Positions 57,800-64,000 of a stretch of 64,000 nucleotides of DNA are shown in pieces. The notes under the pieces were generated by a model. It made no database searches and was not told the origin of the DNA. It worked only from the letters and a program-made list of their open reading frames with translations. This DNA comes from Paragonimus westermani (lineage: Eukaryota; Platyhelminthes; Trematoda; Plagiorchiida; Troglotrematidae), in the NCBI GenBank assembly GCA_008508345.1, contig QNGE01000838.1, positions 101,751 to 165,750 of the forward strand, in the 5' to 3' direction. Each line of letters opens with the position of its first letter. Position 1 is the first letter of the stretch. The position numbers were made by a program, and so were the translations under genes.

Positions 57800-58688
57800 A
57801 TGTTGTTGATTTATCACTTCCATTTCAGGAACATTTTGGGAATGTCGTGTCTCCACGATAGTTCCAAAAGTTGGATGCAGTTGGAGCGTAGGTACGGCGC
57901 TTCGAAATTCGATCGGGGTCTTCGTACTACATCCGATCCACCGAAACTGCTTTGGGTGATCATGGGAGACACGTGTACGCATGCGTACGTAGGGCACACG
58001 TATCGCGCTCATCCGCCAGTGTTCGAGAAAGGTCCAGCGCTCAAACGGGACCCTCGGCCTATTTCAACGTGAAACGGAACATCGACGGCGAATTTCGGGT
58101 AATAAAAATCGTTATGTTGCACCATCGCCCATGCGACATGGTTGCAGCGAAATACGAGGCCTCAAGGCGTCGCCTCACTGAGGAATGTATCCGAGCGATT
58201 CGTCTGCGGCTGCTCAGTAGCACCGTTTCCTGCAACATTACTCAGTACATTCGGTAGCACTTCGACGAGGAGACAACGAAAAAATATGTGTGCAACCTGC
58301 GAAGACGTTTGTTAGCCTAAGGAAACACCGTTGAATAACTAGGTCGTTTGCATGCCTAATTGAACACCACTGGAAACTGTTACTATAACGTAGATGATGA
58401 TAAACGATTGAATTATACCACCTTCATGAGTGAGCAACAGATCGAATGTTGTCAGCGCCACCCCGAGGTTTTCGGTATGGACGTCACTCACAATAGTTTT
58501 AAAGAGCGATATAATTTGTTTGTTTTAGTTGTTGTAGATGCAAGATGTGTGGGCTCACTGGAGTGGTTCGTTCGGCTTGCAAATGAAACTACCTCAGCCA
58601 TCGCCTCGCTTATCTGTCACTCCCTCCTCTTCGTGGGACCGGTGGAGACCAGGACGATGATCATGGACGACAGCGCGGCCAGTCAAGA
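57800..58688 (+). pseudogene. Mutator-like transposase relic interrupted by NL-A
   Basis: The plus strand, with shifts and stops, shows VPKVGCSW near 57860, AAKYEASRRRLTEECIRAIR (about 58145), YNVDDDKRLNY and then VFGMDVTHNSFKERYNLFVL (first catalytic Asp, about 58470-58520). VVVDARCVGS, VRLANETTSAI and TMIMDDSAASQEA (second Asp block, about 58650-58685) follow. These are the ordered core blocks of a ZSWIM-like Mutator transposase, different in sequence from MULE-S. It ends abruptly at 58688, where the NL-A 5' end begins, so the retrotransposon inserted into it. Confidence 0.62.
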
Positions 58689-60120
58689 GGCGCGTGTTTC
58701 GAAAAGGTCAGTTATTATTGCGTACTAGTGCATATCCCGTTTTTACCGTTTAGCACATCACACGAAAGGCCCAACAGCAATCCATGTTCAGTTTCCATTA
58801 CCAATGTATTCGTAGATAAGGCTAAAAAGTTGAGGGAATTAGAAGCTGGAATAGCAAAACTACACAGTAGAAACGAGGAGCTTTTCGAACTTTTGCACAA
58901 ATTAGATCCGCTATTGTGTATTACAGATGCCTCAAGTTACATCCGCCATCAGACCACTTTTAGTCGCAGAGACCTTGTAGCCACCGAAACGCTTATTGAT
59001 ACTGTAGCTACGGAATTGCGCAAGCGGTTAAGTTGTGCAAGCAAAGTGGTGGTGTTTAACGTACCTGACAGAATACCTCTGATGTCGGTGAAAAGGATCT
59101 TACTCAAAGCCAATAAGATGGAAGAACAAGAGTGCTACTGTTTAAGACTGCGCAAGAAAGTACAGCAGAAGCACTGTCCATTGTTGCTAGAGTTCACAAG
59201 TGAACTTGTAGCGAAAGAATTTGTCAGAAGACAAGAGCGAATCAGGCGTGGCACAAATTTTAAGTCCATAAAGGTCTTTGGTGACAAGACGCCACTGCAG
59301 AGGGAAATGTTGCGAGCCAATATTTCCCGAGAAAAAAACAGTCAGCAATCTCATTCATCTGACTGTAGACCTCGACTGCTCCACGAGTTCTGCGAACCCG
59401 CAAGTTACAGCTGGAGACGCCGTTGCGTTGCCGGTCCAGACGAACACTGGAAAACAAATCACGTCTAGCTCGGATAATGCCAGGTGCGTTCAAGTATCCA
59501 CAACGAAACCCACAGCTACTGCTAGAAACTTATCCCCCAACGCTCAACGTCTCTTTCTGTCAACCGCAGCCTTGACTAGAAAACGTCCTTAAACCAAGGC
59601 ATCCATGGTTAATCAGAACACTGGAAGAAGCAGCTCAGATGCTTTTGATAATGACGAGGCTGTTCGAGCAGGGCCATCCACTTCTCATCAGAAGAATCTC
59701 TCTCCGTTATATGGAGCAATCGAAAATACCAACGGCAAATCCAAAACACCTGAACGATGTTCTAAATCAATAGTAAGACTTGTAAGGTGTTCACCAGAGA
59801 ACAGTATTTCGGATTTGCAATACAAGGATAAACCAAAGGAGCTCAACAGAAGTCATGGATCTGGTTTTAAAACCCACATTCTAAAAAACAACGCTTCGCA
59901 TGTAAAACTGCACAATCAGTCTCCCGCTGCTTTCCGGGAAACATACTACTATCCTAGGGGTTACGGTTACCATCCACTATCCAATGGCTCCGTAGTAACT
60001 CATCCTCCTACCCAAAATAGGAGTGCTACTAGAAACCAGGTTCCCAATACTTATACCCCAGCAAGTACGTCACTACCTGAATATGTCAACAACACAAATG
60101 TCTGCCAAACCGGTTTTTTT
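58689..60120 (+). pseudogene. NL-A 5' end and ORF1, copy with deletion
   Basis: Starts GGCGCGTGTTTCGAAAAGG, then loses about 285 bp relative to the 62356 copy (from just after CCGTTTTTACCG to AGCACATCACAC), removing the ORF1 start. Frames at 58728-59345 and 59605-60120 then follow ORF1 closely: the coiled coil (LRELEAGIAKLHSRNEELF), the RRM-like block (SKVVVFNVPD to SIKVFGDKTPLQ), and a Ser/Thr-rich tail that includes YYPRGYGYHPLSNGSVV. A shift near 59345 and a stop near 59590 break the frame. Confidence 0.75.
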
Positions 60121-60121
60121 N

Positions 60122-60162
<41 letters not shown>

Positions 60163-60163
60163 T
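60121..60163 (+). repeat. (TAA)n microsatellite with one N
   Basis: A TAA run directly after a T run and a single undetermined base at 60121, probably a polishing failure at a simple repeat. Confidence 0.9.
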
Positions 60164-61054
60164 AACTTTCAAGCCCAATATTCCAAAACCCCACCGTCAT
60201 TGACGACAGAAGGCAGCGTTTATTCAGCACCCCAGCTCATTCCCAAATCAGTCCATGTCGAAGCCATGCACGAGCACACAAATCAACTCGTGATTCCCAC
60301 CCAAGCGCACGTACTACCGGTAGACCATATATCGCACGCATCGTCCAGCTTGCATCCGCCCTACACCTATACAACTAAAAAACATGCCTAATCCATATTC
60401 TCCCATGCTTAGCACATAAAAACACATGCGATCTTCGAGGGAAACCATCATGCCCCCATAAAAAGTGGACTAGCGGCAGTAAACTTTTTATTGGTCAGTC
60501 CGATTGAGCTGATGCGCACTGACGAGGACGACCATAACTATGGTAACACAGGCCGAAGCGTTAGCCAAAACGCCATGATCATTGTGAGAGAAATGTATAT
60601 CAAAATATATATCTACCTTACTGGAACATCTCTTGAGCACGCCTAAGGAATATTTTAAACGAGATCTCAAATGACGATCGAGAAAACAAAGTTATTTCAG
60701 TGGAAAACAAGCTATCGTCGCAACTAATTAATCATGTGCAAAGTAGTATGACAAGAACACATAGGCGCAAACTGCAAATACAGAACTGCTGAGGCAGTGT
60801 CATGTAACCAGTCCATTTTGGTCATGTGAGCGTCATGCGAACACTGATAACTCTAGAGAGGGACGACTTTACGAGTGTTTCGCCCACTCTCAGTGTGTAA
60901 AAGCTAGAGGGTCTAGGGAAAATAAATGTCTCCTTATCAGTCACAAAGCGTCAACTTTATTCGTTTTTCAAATCGGCGCCACTAATATTTTTAAGAAATC
61001 AGACAATATCTTCTGCCGGTGTCCACCTACCCAGTCCCACATAGCCATCTATAG
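60164..61054. other. No recognised gene
   Basis: A short frame at 60200-60391 (+) may continue the NL-A ORF1 tail, but no block supports it. The segment 60500-60600 is CpG-rich and structured. Nothing else is recognised. Confidence 0.3.
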
Positions 61055-61339
61055 TGAACATGTAGGCCAGTCGAGTTTACTTTGAATACCCATGACTTCG
61101 CGGACCAACCTTCCGGCATCGTGGACGTACCAGGGAACAACGCTCTTCCAAAGTAGAGGTTTGAACGACAGTTCTGAAAACAGAAACAATACGAACAAAC
61201 ATGAGACGGAGGCCCAGTAAGCCATTCACACGACTTACACAAACGCAAACCAAAACGGCACCGACAACACAGCAGCGTGTCCCGTTACACAACTCAAATT
61301 CAAGTCGTGCGCGATCACTGGTTCCGGTTGCGCGTTACA
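61055..61339 (+). mobile_element. Solo repeat of TRIM-D
   Basis: Runs from TGAACATGTAGGCCAG to GCGCGTTACA and matches 19224-19509 along its length. The flanks ATAG (61051-61054) and ACAG (61340-61343) could be a 4-bp target duplication with one change. A single isolated copy supports the view that the repeat behaves as an LTR. Confidence 0.65.
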
Positions 61340-61409
61340 ACAGCCCCATTTTAAATGAGCGCCAAAATAATTTTCGATCAGTCGTGTTCATTTTTGTGGC
61401 CGATGATCA

Positions 61410-61540
61410 CCTACCGGGCGTTCTTCACAAAGTGACTTTGAACTGTCTGAAATGCCGATCCACACGCGACCTAGCAAAAGTTGAATTGATGTAACATCAC
61501 GTTCTTCGGGCTGAAACTCTGAAGGAAACCGTTTGCGACA
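61410..61540 (+). repeat. Copy of the 56.7 kb 3' UTR repeat
   Basis: GTGACTTTGAACTGTCTGAA and GTTGAATTGATGTAACATC match 56735-56810 in order. Confidence 0.5.
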
Positions 61541-61765
61541 ATTGTTAAGCGCAGGCCTCCTTCGGCGTCGGTGACTCTACTGCTCGCGACTCCACGCACA
61601 TATCACATACCCGGTTTAAACCCGAAGGAACAAGACCGGTATGTGTGTGCCCGCGACCTTTATGTCCATCAGGCGAACGATGTTTAGCCAACTGATTAGC
61701 TAGCACGTAAAGGAAACCCTTGTCTCATGGAGAATAAACATGTCGAGGGGCTGCAGTGATAGGAT
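61541..61765 (-). repeat. Inverted copy of the 0.6 kb dispersed repeat
   Basis: Blocks 61617-61640 and 61685-61706 are the reverse complements of 711-734 and 649-668, with a few substitutions. Confidence 0.5.
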
Positions 61766-62355
61766 TCAAACTGAGAAGAAGGGTGTGTAGAACGTGGTAC
61801 AAGAAACATTTTGCTGTGGGTGTGCCCGCTAGTGTATTCTAGAGAAGGCCAGTTTTATGAACAAAATACATATTGGGATCCGTAAATAAAAGACAAACCA
61901 TCCACCATAAAGTTAAACAACAAGACTGAAGAAAAGATTGGACAGAGGACCGCAGACACCCTAATTTCTAAAAAGAGGAGCGGAATAGTTGCCACAAAAC
62001 CACGGTCTTTTTCGATGTAGTCGTTGTCAGAAATAAAACAGATTTAACGAAATGACCTAACTGAACCTGGGGTATTCGTCGTCTCCCGGCCGATGGTGCA
62101 CAATGAGTACTTTGGGGACCGAGAAATCCCAAGCATCCATCATCTTCGCGGACGCAAACATTGCAACATCACGTAGTCACGACACCACGATATATGGCGC
62201 AGATAGAAACATGAGGACCGCGCGCTGTAGTTCTTGGCAGCACAATAACTGCATCTTGGGCTTGAGGATACCCCTCAAAATCGTATTCATCTAGCTCGCC
62301 TGGCTTGACTCCCACACATTCCCACATCAACAATCGAAGTAACAATGTGAACTTT
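61766..62355. other. No recognised feature
   Basis: Spacer before the NL-A 5' end; no motif seen. Confidence 0.35.
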
Positions 62356-64000
62356 GGCGCGTGTTTCGAAGAATGCAAGTTATTATTGTGTGCTAGTTCA
62401 TATCCCGTTTTTACCATTTGATCACTCAAATTTACGTGCTATTTGTTGTATTTTGTCATATTTACTTGCTTCGAGACCTTTTGAACATTACCAATTGATA
62501 ACAGTTGAATATCATATTGTAATGCCCGCTAAGTCAGCTACCTTTCAAAAATTGCCAGTCGTCAAGCCGTCATCCCTGCGCAAAAAATGCATGTTGACTG
62601 TGAAGAAAGGTGTAAAATCTTCTGGTTGTTCGGCCAACATCTACCCCACTCCTGTTGTCGCAGAGGAGATCGAGGCCGCTGCTAGAACGGCAGTCTCAAC
62701 AGCAAATCTTAGCACATCACACAAAAGGCAAAATACCAAACCATGTTCGGTTCCCATTACCAAGGTATTCGTAGATCAGGCTAAAAATTTAAGGGAAGTA
62801 GAGGCTGGAATAGCAAAACTACACAGTAGAAACGAGGAGCTTGCCGAACTTTTGCACAAATTAGATCCGATATTGTGTATTATAGATGCCTCAAGTAACA
62901 TCCGCCATCAGACTGCTCTTAGTCACAAAGACATCGTGGTCGCCGGAACGCTTATTGATACTGTAGCTACGGAATTGCACAAGCGGTTACGTTGCGCAAG
63001 CAAAGTGGTGGTAATTAACGTACCCGACAGAATACCTCTGATGTCGGTGAAAAGGATACTACTCAAAGCCAGTAAGATGGAAGAACGAGAGTGCTACTGT
63101 TTGAGACTGCGCAAGAAAGTACAGCAGAAGAACTGTCCATTGTTGCTACAGTTCACAAGTGAACTTGTAGCGAACGAATTTGTCAGAAGCCAAGAGGAAA
63201 TAGGGCGTGGCACAAATTTTAAATCCATAAAAGTCTTCGGTGACAAGACGCCACTCCAGAGGGAAATATTGCGAGCCAATATTTCCCGAGATAAAACCAC
63301 AGTCAACAATCTCATTGATCTGACTGTAGATCTCGAATGCTCCACGAGTTCTGCGAACCCGCAAGTTACAGCTGGAAACGCCGTCGAGTTGCCGGTCCAG
63401 ACGAACACTGGAAAACAAACCACCTCTAGCTCGGATAATGCCAGGCGCGTTCAAGTTTACACAACGAAACCCACGGCTACTGCTAAGAACTTAGCCCCCA
63501 ACGCTCAACGTTCCTCTCTGTCAACCGCGGCCTCGACTAGAAAATGTCCTAGATCTGAGACATCCATATTCAATCAAAACTCTGGAAGCAGCAGCTTAAG
63601 TGTTCCTGATAATGACGCGGCTGTTCGAGCAGGGCCATCCACTTCTCAACAGAGGAATCTCTCTCCGTTATATGGAGTAATCGAAAATTCCAACGGCAAA
63701 TCCAAAACACCTGAACGATGTTCTAAGCCAAAAGTAAGACCTGTAAGGTGTTCACCAGTGGACAGTATTTCGGATTTGCAATATAAGGATAAACCAAAAG
63801 AACTCAACAGGAGTCATAGATCTGGTTTTAAAAACCACATTCTAAAAAACAACGCTTTGCATGTAACACTGCACAATCAGTCTCCCACTGCTTCCAGGCA
63901 AATATAATACTATCCTAGGGGTTACGGTTACCACCCATTATCCAACGGTTCCGTAGTAACTCATCCTTCTACCCAAAATTGGAGTGCTACTGGGAACCAG
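62356..64000 (+). mobile_element. NL-A copy with nearly intact ORF1, runs off window
   Basis: Begins GGCGCGTGTTTCGAAG at 62356, a 5' end shared with 58689 and 46001. A 166-bp 5' UTR precedes ORF1. ORF2 would lie beyond the right edge. Confidence 0.8.
62522..63907 (+). CDS. NL-A ORF1 protein (coiled coil, RRM-like)
   Basis: A 461-codon frame from the ATG at 62522 (MPAKSATFQKLPVVKPSSL). About residues 80-115 form a likely coiled coil (AKNLREVEAGIAKLHSRNEE). Around residues 160-260 an RRM-like region holds SKVVVINVPD and CPLLLQFTSELVANEFV and ends in SIKVFGDKTPLQREI. The rest is a long Ser/Thr/Pro-rich basic tail. Coiled coil plus RRM is the plan of many non-LTR ORF1 proteins that bind RNA as multimers. 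The TAA at 63905 falls where copy 58689 reads TAC and continues with YYPRGYGYH, so the natural protein is longer and this copy is cut by a point mutation. Confidence 0.72.
   Translation: MPAKSATFQKLPVVKPSSLRKKCMLTVKKGVKSSGCSANIYPTPVVAEEIEAAARTAVSTANLSTSHKRQNTKPCSVPITKVFVDQAKNLREVEAGIAKLHSRNEELAELLHKLDPILCIIDASSNIRHQTALSHKDIVVAGTLIDTVATELHKRLRCASKVVVINVPDRIPLMSVKRILLKASKMEERECYCLRLRKKVQQKNCPLLLQFTSELVANEFVRSQEEIGRGTNFKSIKVFGDKTPLQREILRANISRDKTTVNNLIDLTVDLECSTSSANPQVTAGNAVELPVQTNTGKQTTSSSDNARRVQVYTTKPTATAKNLAPNAQRSSLSTAASTRKCPRSETSIFNQNSGSSSLSVPDNDAAVRAGPSTSQQRNLSPLYGVIENSNGKSKTPERCSKPKVRPVRCSPVDSISDLQYKDKPKELNRSHRSGFKNHILKNNALHVTLHNQSPTASRQI

Noticed and set aside
60519..60585. Hammerhead ribozyme-like core CTGACGAG ... 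GAAG
   Set aside because: The invariant GAAA reads GAAG, and the flanking bases do not form a convincing stem I.

Overview
This window is eukaryotic DNA, most likely from a parasitic flatworm. The evidence is the very short introns (about 33-40 bp) in a transposon gene, a repeat load dominated by non-LTR retrotransposons, a Ty3-type element whose Gag looks flatworm-like, Mutator-like elements with SWIM or PHD zinc fingers, and an R2-like element. The species cannot be fixed from sequence alone. There are no bacterial-type operons, CRISPR arrays, rRNA genes or intact tRNA genes.

Only one host gene is convincing. It is the 5' part of an SHPRH-type SNF2/PHD ubiquitin ligase on the minus strand (exons 3963-4879 and 1071-1476); the rest runs off the left edge. 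Nearly everything else is mobile DNA at different stages of decay.

Layout. 1-5 kb: a zinc-finger tail of a retrotransposon, a dispersed repeat and SHPRH. 5-10.4 kb: reverse transcriptase (RT) debris and a long decayed R2-like element. 10.6-13.4 kb: a Ty3-type LTR retrotransposon with near-identical LTRs and a 5-bp target duplication that has lost RT, RNase H and most of integrase. 15.7-19.7 kb: nested insertions. A solo LTR of that same family (target duplication GAAAC) is split by a small TRIM-like element, whose first repeat is split by a Mutator-like element (TIRs and a 9-bp target duplication). That element carries a transposase fragment, a PHD finger and an AT-rich minisatellite, and the minisatellite is itself split by a retrotransposon tail. 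20-32.5 kb: non-LTR and Mutator-like pseudogenes. 34.6-46.6 kb: a Mutator-like SWIM transposase relic and sequence that occurs twice around a 466-bp N gap. The 5,547 bp before the gap equal the 5,547 bp after it, ending exactly at the gap edges, so this is probably an unmerged contig overlap. 46-51.5 kb: ORF1, endonuclease and RT pieces of one non-LTR family (here NL-A), interrupted by a probable solo LTR and a truncated EnSpm-like copy. 52.3-56.4 kb: a complete-looking EnSpm/CACTA-like DNA transposon with near-matched termini, subterminal repeats, an uninterrupted 710-codon transposase and an intron-rich DUF4806-type accessory gene. 57-64 kb: another Mutator-like relic, two NL-A ORF1 copies, a solo TRIM repeat and other dispersed repeats.

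The most interesting systems are the two-gene EnSpm-like transposon, the PHD-bearing Mutator-like element and the nested stack. Working names (NL-A, NL-B, MULE-P, MULE-S, EnSpm-F, TRIM-D, Ty3-1) are mine. All family assignments come from reading translated motifs, not from database searches.
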